A DNA stretch of 20,954 bases from Collinsella sp. (GCA_018378775.1 JAGZWV010000034.1:1-20954), one strand, 5' to 3'. Positions 6,382 to 14,176 are shown, numbered from the stretch's first letter. Made by a program: numbers and translations. The notes: generated by a model from the letters alone, not told the origin.

Positions 6382-7773
6382 ATGCAAGTCATCCTTCCCA
6401 TACTTGAGTTTATCCAATCGATTCTGACCAAGCCAGCATGGATTATGGGTCTGTTCGCTTTTGTGGGCCTTGTCGCGCTTAAGCGTCCCGCCCACAAGGT
6501 GATGACAGGCACCCTGAAGCCGATCCTTGGCTACATCATGCTGTCTGCCGGCGCCGCTGTTGTTCAGGAGAACCTTGCTCCGCTGGGTACCTTCATCGAG
6601 ACCGGTTTCCACATCACCGGCGTCGTGCCCAACAACGAGGTTGTCGTTTCGATGGCTCAGAGCGTCCTCGGCGTTCAGACCATGATGATCCTGATTCTCG
6701 GCTACGTCGTGAACATTATCATTGCCCGCTTTACCAAGTTTAAGTACATCTTCCTGACGGGCCATCACAGCATGTTCATGGCTTGCCTGCTGTCTGCCGT
6801 TCTGCAGGCATCTGGCTTCCAGGATGTCCAGCTTGTCATCGTGGGCGGCATGTTCCTGGGCCTCGTGAGCGCTATGCTTCCCGCCGTTGGTCAGCGTTTC
6901 ACCGAGAAGGTTACCGATGGCGATGAAATCGCCATGGGCCACTTCGGTTCACTCGCCTATTACATCTCCGCTGCAGTCGGTACGCTTTTTGCTAAGGACG
7001 CCGAGGAGAACAGCACCGAGAAGATTGAGGTTCCCGAGAAGTTCTCCTTCCTGCGCGACACCACCATCTCCACGGCTCTTACCATGGCCTTCTTCTACCT
7101 GGTTACCGCTTTCGCCGCTTACATCGCAGATCCTGCGGTCGTTACCAAGACCGCTGGCGGCGACAATGTAATCGTCTACGCCCTGACCTGTGCCCTGTCC
7201 TTCGCCGTCGGTGTCACTATCGTCTACAACGGCGTTCGTATGATCCTTGCCGACCTGGTCCCGGCTTTCCAGGGCATCTCCAACAAGCTGATCCCCGGCG
7301 CCATCCCCGCCGTCGACTGCGCCGTCTTCTTCCCCTATGCTCCCACCGCCGTCATCCTCGGCTTTGTTGCCTCCTTCATCGGTGGCGTGGTCGGTATGTT
7401 CATCGTGGGCGCTACCTTGGGCATCTTCATCATCCCGGGCATGGTTCCCCACTTCTTCTGCGGTGCTACCGCAGGCATCTACGGCAATGCTACCGGCGGT
7501 CGCAAGGGCGCAGCTCTTGGTGCTTTCGTCAACGGCCTGCTCATCACCTTTGCCCCGGCTCTGCTCCTGCCTGTTCTTGACGTCTTTGGCTTCAAGAACA
7601 CTACGTTCGGCGACTTCGATTTCTCCGTCATTGGTATTACGCTTGGCCGCGCTGCCGAGGCCTTCGGTACCACCGGTGTCTACGCGATTCTCGCTGTCCT
7701 TCTGGTCGTCGCCTTCGTCCCCAACTTCATCCACACCAAGGGTGCTGTGATTAACCACGTTGAGGAAGAGTAA
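6382..7773 (+). CDS. PTS EIIC permease, UlaA/SgaT (ascorbate-type) family
   Basis: This 463-residue integral membrane protein has about 10-11 hydrophobic segments and is the sugar-translocating subunit of the EII complex. It aligns with E. coli UlaA at the start of the transport core (LTGHH, 125-129), at GHFGS (186-190), and most clearly at NGVRMILADLVPAFQGISNK followed by LIPGA and AVDCA (about 283-314). The His and Asp in these motifs correspond to conserved UlaA residues, so the transport mechanism is probably shared. The ATG at 6382 follows AAAGGAAG; an upstream in-frame ATG at 6337 would add a soluble leader. No ascorbate-6-phosphate lactonase, decarboxylase or epimerase genes are in the window, and transaldolases flank the operon instead, so the substrate may be another sugar. 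Confidence 0.9.
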   Translation: MQVILPILEFIQSILTKPAWIMGLFAFVGLVALKRPAHKVMTGTLKPILGYIMLSAGAAVVQENLAPLGTFIETGFHITGVVPNNEVVVSMAQSVLGVQTMMILILGYVVNIIIARFTKFKYIFLTGHHSMFMACLLSAVLQASGFQDVQLVIVGGMFLGLVSAMLPAVGQRFTEKVTDGDEIAMGHFGSLAYYISAAVGTLFAKDAEENSTEKIEVPEKFSFLRDTTISTALTMAFFYLVTAFAAYIADPAVVTKTAGGDNVIVYALTCALSFAVGVTIVYNGVRMILADLVPAFQGISNKLIPGAIPAVDCAVFFPYAPTAVILGFVASFIGGVVGMFIVGATLGIFIIPGMVPHFFCGATAGIYGNATGGRKGAALGAFVNGLLITFAPALLLPVLDVFGFKNTTFGDFDFSVIGITLGRAAEAFGTTGVYAILAVLLVVAFVPNFIHTKGAVINHVEEE

Positions 7774-7829
7774 TCCAGGCATACGTTAAGCCCTAATCGG
7801 GCGGAGCTCCGATAACCGGCTCCTACACG

Positions 7830-7871
7830 AAAAGGCGGCGTCATCTCTTGTGAGGTGCCGCCGCCTTTTTT
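7830..7871 (+). terminator. Rho-independent terminator of the PTS operon
   Basis: AAAGGCGGCG (7831-7840) pairs with CGCCGCCTTT, and the inner CATCTC pairs with GAGGTG around a short loop; six T residues follow. It lies about 57 bp after the EIIC stop and separates the PTS operon from the second transaldolase, which therefore needs its own promoter or read-through. Confidence 0.85.
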
Positions 7872-7981
7872 CTTGAAGCGAGTGTGGATTCGATTGGTTT
7901 TGCTGTAAATAAGCGCCGTGAACGGAAATGGCGCAGCGCGCCGAAAAACCGTTTTGCCGCTGGAAAGTCTTTGATAAAAGT

Positions 7982-8061
7982 GGTAAAGATGCTAAACCGT
8001 TTACCGATAAAGCTTAAAAGCTGCAGCTCAAACCTAGGTAAGCATGGCTAAAGTGTTTACC
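7982..8061 (+). promoter_or_regulatory. Tandem operator-like repeats upstream of transaldolase copy 2
   Basis: Two similar imperfect inverted repeats occur 55 bp apart. The first (7982-8005) runs from GGTAAAGATG through CTAAAC to GTTTACC. The second (8037-8061) runs from GGTAAGCATG through GCTAAAG to GTTTACC. Both have GGTAA at the left, CTAAA in the middle and TTTACC at the right. A TTGATA (-35-like) lies at 7971-7976, but I see no convincing -10. The second repeat ends 39 bases before the start codon. The rest of the 7774-8099 spacer holds the terminator at 7830-7871 and a GCGCC/GGCGC hairpin near 7912-7937. Confidence 0.5.
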
Positions 8062-8099
8062 AGCTCAATGGCCTTATGCAAACGAAAGGAATCAGGCAG

Positions 8100-8804
8100 A
8101 TGGCAATCAAGGTGTTCGCTGACGGTGCAAACCTCGAGGGCATGCTCGACATGTACGAGAACGGCAACGTTCAGGGTTTCACGACCAACCCGTCCCTTAT
8201 GAAGAAGGGCGGCGTGACGGATTACCGCGCGTTTGCCAAAGAGGTCCTGACCCATATCACCGATGTGTCCGTTTCGTTTGAGGTCTTTGCCGACGACGTC
8301 GAGACCATGGAGGTCGAGGCCCGCGAGATCGCTACCTGGGCCGAGAACGTCTACGTTAAGATCCCGTGCGTGACCACCAAGGGTGAATCCACCGCCGAGC
8401 TGGTCCGCAAGCTTTCGGCCGACGGCATCAAGGTCAACGTCACCACCATCTTTACGCCTACGCAGGTCGATGAGATGGTCGAGGCCGTTGACGCCGAGAC
8501 GCCGTCCATCATCTCGCTCTTTGCCGGCCGCATCGCCGACACCGGCGTCGACCCCATTCCGTTTATGACGGAGTCGGTTAAGAAGGCCGCCGCCAAGCCC
8601 AACTGTGAGGTCCTGTGGGCGTCCACGCGCGAGCTCATCAACATTTACCAGGCCGAGGCCTGCGGTTGCCAGATCATTACGGTGCCCAACAGCATCCTGG
8701 CCAAGCGGAAGAACATCGGTCGCGACCCGTACGAGGTCTCGCTCGACACCGTCCGCGGCTTTGCCAAGGATATCGCCGCTCTGGGCTTCCATATTCTACC
8801 GTAA
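8100..8804 (+). CDS. Transaldolase / fructose-6-phosphate aldolase family protein (copy 2)
   Basis: This 234-residue paralogue of the first transaldolase is about 80% identical by eye over its whole length. It keeps Asp8, TTNPS and the Schiff-base lysine K87 in VKIP, so it should be active. Differences cluster on the surface and in the short stretch after the lysine (CVT in place of ALN), which might alter substrate choice. The ATG at 8100 follows GAAAGGA with a 9-base gap. It lies after a strong terminator and has its own operator-rich leader, so it may be regulated separately from copy 1. The two copies bracket the EIIABC genes, which suggests duplication within the locus. The protein ends at GFHILP, two residues short of copy 1. 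Confidence 0.88.
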   Translation: MAIKVFADGANLEGMLDMYENGNVQGFTTNPSLMKKGGVTDYRAFAKEVLTHITDVSVSFEVFADDVETMEVEAREIATWAENVYVKIPCVTTKGESTAELVRKLSADGIKVNVTTIFTPTQVDEMVEAVDAETPSIISLFAGRIADTGVDPIPFMTESVKKAAAKPNCEVLWASTRELINIYQAEACGCQIITVPNSILAKRKNIGRDPYEVSLDTVRGFAKDIAALGFHILP

Positions 8805-8837
8805 CGCGAACACTGGCTACGCCGCGGGCTGCTCGCC

Positions 8838-8903
8838 CCGGCCTTTCCTTTCCCTATCGCTCACGCGCTTCGCGAGGGTCGCGCTAGGCAAAGGAAAGGC
8901 CGG
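8838..8903. repeat. Long imperfect hairpin downstream of transaldolase copy 2
   Basis: CCGGCCTTTCCTTT (8838-8851) pairs perfectly with 8890-8903. Inner arms CCTATCGC and GCGCTAGG pair with one mismatch, and CGCG-CTT-CGCG forms the tip, so nearly the whole 66 bp can fold. No T-run follows, so it is not a normal terminator; it resembles a mobile palindromic repeat (REP- or MITE-like). Confidence 0.6.
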
Positions 8904-8933
8904 AACTGCCGACACGAGCTTGCCAGCAAGTTG

Positions 8934-8957
8934 GCGCTTGGCTTCTATATCCTGCCG
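8934..8957 (+). pseudogene. Relic of a transaldolase 3' end
   Basis: These 24 bases translate as ALGFYILP and match the last codons of transaldolase copy 1 (5473-5496) at about 20 positions and copy 2 at about 19. Weaker similarity may reach back to GACAC at 8911, matching the SLDTV codons. It lies 130 bp past the copy 2 stop, beyond a long hairpin. It may be the tail of a third copy, or the original tail of copy 2 displaced by insertion of the hairpin. It is short, so chance cannot be wholly excluded. Confidence 0.45.
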
Positions 8958-8959
8958 TG

Positions 8960-9178
8960 GGCAAAGGTACCCCCGCCTGCGCCGTGCAAAATCGAGAGTA
9001 TTCAGCAGGGTAAAGGCTTTTACCAGTTGGTTGAAGAACGGAACAGCCCCCGTTTTGGCTCTGGTGGCGCCAAAACGGGGGCTGTTTTTGACTTTATCGT
9101 CTCTGCGGGGCATCCGGAACGGCGGAATTTGCAGAATACTCGCGATTTTGCACGTCGCTACCGGGGGGACCCTTGCTT
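8960..9178. repeat. Pair of inverted 44-bp repeats enclosing a terminator
   Basis: The core GTGCAAAATCG..GAGTATTC (8983-9003) recurs inverted at 9134-9154 with 20 of 21 bases matching. Similarity continues outward, with GCAA, GGT, CCCCCG and GCG shared between 8960-8982 and the complement of 9155-9177. The enclosed stretch holds a palindrome GGTAAA-GGCT-TTTACC (9009-9024) and the terminator. This fits either a MITE-like element or two oppositely placed copies of an oriented intergenic repeat. It fills most of the 381-bp spacer between the transaldolase and tex. Confidence 0.6.
9042..9089 (+). terminator. Strong terminator downstream of transaldolase copy 2
   Basis: A perfect 18-bp stem (9042-9059 with 9069-9086; AACAGCCCCCGTTTTGGC) has a 9-base loop and is followed by a T-tract reaching 9089. 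It faces the plus strand and would also block read-through into the convergent tex gene. Confidence 0.9.
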
Positions 9179-9185
9179 TGGCGGT

Positions 9186-11333
9186 TTACTTCCCCTGCAC
9201 CATGGTGAGGGAGATCTTTTTGCGGTCGCGATCGACCTTCTCGACCCACACCTTGACCGTATCGCCGACGCGCACCACGTCGCTCGGGTGCTTGACGAAG
9301 CGGTTGGCCAGCTTGGAGATGTGTACGAGGCCGTCCTGGTGCACGCCCACGTCGACGAACGCGCCAAAGTCGACGACGTTGCGCACCGTGCCCTTGAGTT
9401 CCATGTCGGGCTCCAGGTCGTCGATGGAAAGTGCCGAGCGGCTAAAGACCACCTCGGGCGCGTCGTCGCGTGGGTCGCGACCGGGCTTCTTGAGTTCGTT
9501 GACAATGTCGATGAGCGTGAGGGTGCCGCAGTCCAGGTCGCTTGCCAGCGCCGAGATGCTGCCCAGACGGCGCTCAATGTCGGGCACGCCGCCGCGGCTG
9601 AGCTCGCTGGCTTTAACGCCTGCGCGCTCCAGGACGGCCGTGGCCACCTCGTAGCTCTCGGGGTGGACGCTTGTCGCGTCGAGCGGGTTCTTGCCACCGC
9701 TGATGCGCAGGAAGCCCGCGGCGTTGAGATATGCCTTGGGTCCCAGTTTGGGGACCTTCTTGAGCTGGCGGCGATCGGTAAAGGCGCCGTTTTCCTCGCG
9801 GTAGGCCACGATGTTTTTGGCCACGCTCGGCGTGATGCCCGATACGTATCCCAGCAGGCTCGCGCTCGCGGTGTTGACGTCGACGCCCACGCGGTTGACG
9901 ACGTCTTCCACCACATGGCCCAACGTGCGCGAAAGTTCGGCCTGGTCAAGGTCGTGCTGGTACTGGCCAACGCCGATGGACTGGGGCGGAATCTTAACGA
10001 GCTCTGCCAGCGGGTCCTGCAGGCGGCGGCCCAGGCTCATGGCGCCACGAACGGTGACGTCCAGGTCGGGGTATTCCTGACTGGCGAGCTCGGAGGCGGA
10101 GTACACCGACGCGCCGGCCTCGTTGACGATGGTGTATCGCAGCCCAGGCGCCTGCTCGGCGATGAACTCCGAGACGACTTCCTCGGTCTCACGGCTGGCG
10201 GTGCCGTTGCCGATGACGATGGTGTTGACGTCGTCCTTCTTGACGAGGCGGGTGAGCTCGCGCTTAGTGCCGGCGACGTCGTGGCGCGGTTTGGTGGGGT
10301 AGACCACGCCGTGGTCGAGCAGCTTGCCGGTCTCGTCCATGACGGCGACCTTGCAGCCAGTGCGGTAGCCCGGGTCGAGCGCGAGCACGCGGGCGCCTCG
10401 CACGGGGCGTGCCGAGAGTAGACCCTCGAGATTCTTGGCAAAGACGTTGATGGCCTCGGTCTGGGCGCGAACGGTGAGTTTGGCGCGGGCCTCGCGCTCT
10501 AGCGAGGGGGCCATGAGGCGCTTGTAGCCGTCGGCGATGGCGGCATCGAAGATGGGAGCAAACACGCCCTGACGGCGGGGCCAACGGCTTCCAAGGCGTG
10601 CCGTGGCGGCAGCGCCGTCGACGTTTACGCGCACGCGGAGCTTGCCCTCGCGTTCACCGCGGTCGATAGCCAGCACGCGGTGGTTGGGTATACGGCGCAG
10701 TGGCTCGTCATAGCTGTAGTACGGCTCGTAGGGGGTCTTCTCGGCGGGGTCGGTGGCCTCGACGACGATGTCAGCGGTGTTTTGCGTAAAGGCGCGCAGG
10801 TCGGCGACGTTCTCGGGATCTTCGGCCACCGTCTCGGCCACGATGTCGGCGGCGCCGGCGAGCGCCTTTTCGGGCGTGTCGAAGCCGGCCTCCTCGTTGA
10901 CGTAGTCCGCGGCGGCGTCGAGCGCGCTGCCCTTGGCCGAGGCCTGCATGATGATCATGTTGGCGAGCGGCTCCAGGCCGGCCTCGCGTGCCTTCTGCGC
11001 GCGGGTCATGCGCTTTTTGCGGTAGGGCTTGTAGAGGTCCTCGACACGCTGGAGCTGTGTGGCCTCGCGAATCTGTTGCTCGAGCTCGGGCGTGAGTTTG
11101 CCCTGGGCGCCGATGAGCAGAATGACGTCCTCTTTGCGCTGCTCAAGATTACGCAGGTAGGACAGGCGCTCGTCGAGCGCGCGCAGGGCGACATCGTCCA
11201 TGCCGCCCGTGGCTTCCTTGCGGTAGCGCGAGATAAAGGGAATGGTGTTTCCCTCGTCGATGAGCTTGACGGCCGCCTCGACGTTGGCGGCCTTAAGGTT
11301 GAGCTCGCGCGCGAGCTGGGCGATAAGATCCAT
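9186..11333 (-). CDS. tex: Tex-family RNA-binding transcription accessory protein
   Basis: This 715-residue protein has the Tex order. It opens with an N-terminal helical region (MDLIAQLARELNL; IPFISRYRKEATGGMDD) and continues with a YqgF/RNase H-like domain at about 315-440 (ALDPGYRTGCKVAVMD). Helix-hairpin-helix repeats lie at about 490-545 (LLGYVSGITPSVAKNIVAYR; VPKLGPKAYLNAAGFLRI) and an S1 RNA-binding domain at about 645-712 (LKGTVRNVVDFGAFVDVG; DGLVHISKLA). Tex proteins bind nucleic acids and act in transcription and stress tolerance; the molecular role is not settled. The length is slightly under E. coli Tex (773). The ATG at 11333 follows AAGGAG closely; upstream in-frame codons lack homology. 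The gene stands alone, and its 3' end converges on the transaldolase terminator region. Confidence 0.94.
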   Translation of the reverse strand: MDLIAQLARELNLKAANVEAAVKLIDEGNTIPFISRYRKEATGGMDDVALRALDERLSYLRNLEQRKEDVILLIGAQGKLTPELEQQIREATQLQRVEDLYKPYRKKRMTRAQKAREAGLEPLANMIIMQASAKGSALDAAADYVNEEAGFDTPEKALAGAADIVAETVAEDPENVADLRAFTQNTADIVVEATDPAEKTPYEPYYSYDEPLRRIPNHRVLAIDRGEREGKLRVRVNVDGAAATARLGSRWPRRQGVFAPIFDAAIADGYKRLMAPSLEREARAKLTVRAQTEAINVFAKNLEGLLSARPVRGARVLALDPGYRTGCKVAVMDETGKLLDHGVVYPTKPRHDVAGTKRELTRLVKKDDVNTIVIGNGTASRETEEVVSEFIAEQAPGLRYTIVNEAGASVYSASELASQEYPDLDVTVRGAMSLGRRLQDPLAELVKIPPQSIGVGQYQHDLDQAELSRTLGHVVEDVVNRVGVDVNTASASLLGYVSGITPSVAKNIVAYREENGAFTDRRQLKKVPKLGPKAYLNAAGFLRISGGKNPLDATSVHPESYEVATAVLERAGVKASELSRGGVPDIERRLGSISALASDLDCGTLTLIDIVNELKKPGRDPRDDAPEVVFSRSALSIDDLEPDMELKGTVRNVVDFGAFVDVGVHQDGLVHISKLANRFVKHPSDVVRVGDTVKVWVEKVDRDRKKISLTMVQGK

Positions 11334-11415
11334 GGGACTCCTTGCGTTTAAGGTGCGTTTGCAACACAGGGCTACCAAGGATACCACCCGTCCCAAAAGA
11401 CTGTTTTGAGGCCGC

Positions 11416-11577
11416 GCCATGAAAACGGCCTATCTACTACGTTTGAACCGCATGGGTCGACCATACCTGGTTTTTCCGAAAATACGCAACCCGTCTATCT
11501 GCGGTTTTGATTTTACGAAATTCGGCATGGTTGAGGGTAATCGGTTAAACGTAGTAGATAGGCCCATTTCGTGGCGA
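11416..11577. repeat. Inverted-repeat element upstream of tex
   Basis: GGCCTATCTACTACGTTT (11427-11444) plus GAACC recurs inverted as GGTTAAACGTAGTAGATAGG and CC (11543-11564), with a single-base gap. Flanks (ATGAAAACGG versus the complement of CCATTTCGTGG) stay similar, so the element extends to about 11416 and 11577. The interior has CCGAAAAT and ATTCGG and a partial second pairing (GACCAT with ATGGTT). There is no convincing open frame inside. With the terminator at 11636-11670 it accounts for most of the 410-bp gap between tex and the oxidoreductase; I see nothing else distinct there. Confidence 0.6.
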
Positions 11578-11635
11578 ACGAATCGAACGGAGGTGCAAAA
11601 TGGCCCCCGCTTTAGAAAATCGTCGGCGAAGTACC

Positions 11636-11670
11636 AAAAAGCCCCGCGGGCAGGAGGCTGCTCGCGGGGC
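11636..11670 (-). terminator. Terminator of the SDR/MFS/oxidoreductase operon
   Basis: GCCCCGCG (11641-11648) pairs with CGCGGGGC (11663-11670), with CAG/CTG inside, and on the minus strand the stem is followed by TTTTT (11636-11640). It lies 74 bp after the oxidoreductase stop codon. Confidence 0.85.
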
Positions 11671-11743
11671 AGAGAAGAGGGGCTTGTCGATAGCGGGCCG
11701 AGGGGCTCGGCGCAGGGTTTCTGCCGCGGCCCACCCTGGGGCG

Positions 11744-12784
11744 TTACAGCTCGACGAGCTGGCCGGTCTCGGCGGCCTCCTTGATGGCGTTGAGAAGCGT
11801 GAGCGTCTTAACGTTGTCGGCGGGGGTCACGACGGGCTCGACCTCGCGGCGGACAACCTTCACAAAGTGCTTGAGCTGCATCTTGTGCGGCAGCGCCGGG
11901 TCGACGGCCGGGATCTCCATCTGCAGCGGCTTGTGCCAGTTGGAGGCGCCGTCGTAGGAGAACTGGTGCAGGCGGGGCAGCGAAAGGGCGCCCTTAGTTC
12001 CGCCGATAAAGTAGGCGTCGGCGTCGAAGGGACGGTACTGCGGGTCCTCGCGAGCGGTGGCCTCCCAGTTCCAGGGGCTGGCGGTGGCGTCGGAGATGGT
12101 CATGCTCGCAAGCGCGCCATCGGCAAAACGGACGTTGACCACGGCGGAGTCCTCGGTCTCAAAACCGCGGGCGGCGCTGGACTGCATGCCCTGGACGGCA
12201 ACGGGCTCGCCCAGCAGGTAACGGAGCAGGTCGACGTCGTGCACCAGGTTGACCAGGATCGGGCCGGCACCCTTCTTGCGGCGCCACTCGACGTCGAAGT
12301 ACTCGTCGTTCTTATAGATCATGTAGTGGAAGCTCGACACGGTGAGCTTGCCCAGCTCGCCGGACTCGATGATCTCCTTGGCCTTGTTGACGAAGGGGTT
12401 GTGGCGACGGTGCTGACCCACGAGCACGGGCACGCCGGCGGTCTCGGCCTCGGCGGCAAAGGCCTGGGCATCCTCGAGGTCGTTGGAGATCGGCTTTTCG
12501 ACCAGCGGCACGATGTTGCGCTTGACGGCCTCGCGGGCGACGCCCAGGTGCAGGTCGTTGGGCGTGGCGATGATGACGGCCTCGGGCTTGACCTCGTCCA
12601 TCATCTGGGCGGGATCGGTAAAGAACGGCACGCCGGCGGTCTCGGCCGTGGCGCGGGCGCCCTCAAAGGCGTCGGCGATGGCGACGAGCTCGGCCTCGGG
12701 CTCCTCGGTGACAAAGCGGATGTGGTTGCGGCCCATGGCGCCGGCGCCGATGACGGCAATGCGGACGGGGTTGAGCTCAGACAT
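11744..12784 (-). CDS. Gfo/Idh/MocA-family NAD(P)-dependent oxidoreductase
   Basis: This 346-residue cytoplasmic dehydrogenase has an N-terminal Rossmann domain with GAGAMGRNH (13-21), a diagnostic EKP motif (E96-K97-P98 in PLVEKPIS), and a C-terminal alpha/beta substrate domain with LVNLVHDVDLLRYLLG (178-192), where His182 and Asp185 are the likely catalytic pair. The family oxidises or reduces sugars, inositols and their derivatives at a hydroxyl/keto carbon. AAGGAG lies 8 bases before the ATG. It is the last gene of a three-gene operon with an MFS transporter and an SDR, so it probably takes a substrate that the transporter imports. The exact compound cannot be read; myo-inositol-like polyols, sugar acids or deoxy sugars are all possible. 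Confidence 0.92.
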   Translation of the reverse strand: MSELNPVRIAVIGAGAMGRNHIRFVTEEPEAELVAIADAFEGARATAETAGVPFFTDPAQMMDEVKPEAVIIATPNDLHLGVAREAVKRNIVPLVEKPISNDLEDAQAFAAEAETAGVPVLVGQHRRHNPFVNKAKEIIESGELGKLTVSSFHYMIYKNDEYFDVEWRRKKGAGPILVNLVHDVDLLRYLLGEPVAVQGMQSSAARGFETEDSAVVNVRFADGALASMTISDATASPWNWEATAREDPQYRPFDADAYFIGGTKGALSLPRLHQFSYDGASNWHKPLQMEIPAVDPALPHKMQLKHFVKVVRREVEPVVTPADNVKTLTLLNAIKEAAETGQLVEL

Positions 12785-12814
12785 TTCGACTCCTTAATAC
12801 TGGTGACCGGTGGA

Positions 12815-12845
12815 ATGCGACAAAGGGGCTGTCCCTTTGTCGCAT
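12815..12845. repeat. Palindromic repeat ATGCGACAAAGGG...CCCTTTGTCGCAT
   Basis: Thirteen-base arms (12815-12827 and 12833-12845) pair perfectly around GCTGT in the 69-bp spacer between the MFS and oxidoreductase genes. A close relative with the same ACAAAGGG core lies at 16176-16210. It may tune expression between the two operon genes or be a REP-like repeat. Confidence 0.75.
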
Positions 12846-12853
12846 CGGTAAAA

Positions 12854-14110
12854 CTAGGCGGACTTCTTCTTGCTGTCGGAGACCATCATGTAGACGGTGA
12901 GTACGACGGCGATGGCGGCGATCACAATGGCGCCGTAGAAGGACTGCTGGTAGGCGGCGCTGCCGGCCTCGGCGTGATACAGCACGGCGGTGATGGGCTG
13001 GCTGATCCAGGTGGAAGCGGCATAGCCCAAAAACATGATGCCGTAGTTGACGCCGATGTTGCTGGTACCGAAGGCGCCACCGGTGAGCGGCGGGTAGATG
13101 ACGAGCAGGGCGCCAAAGCTAAAGCCGAGCAGGGCGAGCGCCACAAAGAACATGCTCTGCGTAAAACTCATCGACATGATGACGAGTGCGATGATGGTGA
13201 CGACAAGGCTGATGAGCAGCGACTTATAGGCGCCGAGCTTGTCGATGATCTGGCCAAAGGACAGACGGCCAACCAGGTTGGCGCAGGTGTTGACGGAGAC
13301 CACCACGCCGCCGAGGGCGACGGCAGCGGCGCTCGTGGGGTCGGCGAAGAGCTGGACGGCGGCGATGGAGGCAACCTTGCCGACGAGCAGGGTGCCGGCG
13401 GTGGCGGCAAAGGCGAAGGTGATGATGAGGACCCAGAAGCGCGGGGTCTTGACCATCTCGCCCGGGGTGAGGTCGCCGAAGGTGCCAGCGTGGGCGCCGC
13501 CCTTGGGGGCCTCGAAGCCCTCGGGCAGCCAACCGGCCTCGGGGGCCTTCAGGAACAGGGCGGATGCGGCGATCATCACAAAGAAGATGACGCCGAGCGC
13601 CTTAAGGGCGCCGAAGATGCCAAGGCTCGGGATGAGCAGCGAGGCGAGCACCGGGGACAGCACAGCGGGGCCGGCGGTCGAAGCGGCCAGGGTGATGCCG
13701 GAGGCGAGACCCTTCTTGTCGATGAACCACTTCTGACCCGTGGTGAGCGCCGGGTTGTAGCCCAGGCCGTTGCCGACGGCGGCGACGAGCGAGAACCACA
13801 GGTAGAACTGCCACGGCTCGGTGACGGTGCCGGACATGAACCAGCCCACGCCGTAGCACACGGCGGCGGCGATCACGACGTTGCGGGGGCCGATCTTATC
13901 GGAGATGCGGCCGGCGAAGATGCCCGTCACGGCCATGATGGTCTGGAAGACGGGGAAGGCCCAGGTAAGGGCGCTGGACCACTCGGGGTAAACGGCGAGC
14001 AGGTTTTTGCTCACGACGGAATACAGCGCGATGGAGCTGATGAAGAACATGGTGACGCACGCGGCGGAAAGCACGACGGCGCGACCCTTGTTGGAGTTGG
14101 TGGAAGCCAT
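12854..14110 (-). CDS. MFS transporter, oxalate/formate antiporter (OFA)-like family
   Basis: This 418-residue polytopic protein has 12 predicted hydrophobic segments in two halves, with a hydrophilic loop near residues 190-220 (PEAGWLPEGFEAPKGG). The first cytoplasmic loop carries the MFS signature as GRISDKIGPRNV (68-79), and the equivalent second-half loop is GRLSFGQIIDKLGAYKS. The overall pattern (FPVFQTIMAVTGIFAGR, GNGLGYNPALTT, GVNYGIMFLGYAAS) is that of OFA-type carriers of small carboxylates; many relatives carry other compounds. The start has a weak GAAAGAG upstream. It lies 66 bp after the SDR and 69 bp before the oxidoreductase in one operon, so it probably moves the substrate or product of those enzymes. 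Confidence 0.88.
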   Translation of the reverse strand: MASTNSNKGRAVVLSAACVTMFFISSIALYSVVSKNLLAVYPEWSSALTWAFPVFQTIMAVTGIFAGRISDKIGPRNVVIAAAVCYGVGWFMSGTVTEPWQFYLWFSLVAAVGNGLGYNPALTTGQKWFIDKKGLASGITLAASTAGPAVLSPVLASLLIPSLGIFGALKALGVIFFVMIAASALFLKAPEAGWLPEGFEAPKGGAHAGTFGDLTPGEMVKTPRFWVLIITFAFAATAGTLLVGKVASIAAVQLFADPTSAAAVALGGVVVSVNTCANLVGRLSFGQIIDKLGAYKSLLISLVVTIIALVIMSMSFTQSMFFVALALLGFSFGALLVIYPPLTGGAFGTSNIGVNYGIMFLGYAASTWISQPITAVLYHAEAGSAAYQQSFYGAIVIAAIAVVLTVYMMVSDSKKKSA

Positions 14111-14176
14111 TGGACTCTTTCTAATCGATGCGGAGAGGGGAAGGGTTTGCCCTGCGCCCTTCTTTACTGGGCTGGT

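Noticed and set aside
6382..7773. Naming the PTS genes ulaA/ulaB/ulaC as an ascorbate system
   Set aside because: Family membership is clear, but no ascorbate catabolic gene is nearby and the transaldolase context points elsewhere, so symbols were left blank.
8931..10421. A 496-codon plus-strand open frame over the tex 3' half
   Set aside because: It runs through repeats and a terminator, then antisense to tex, with no family signature.
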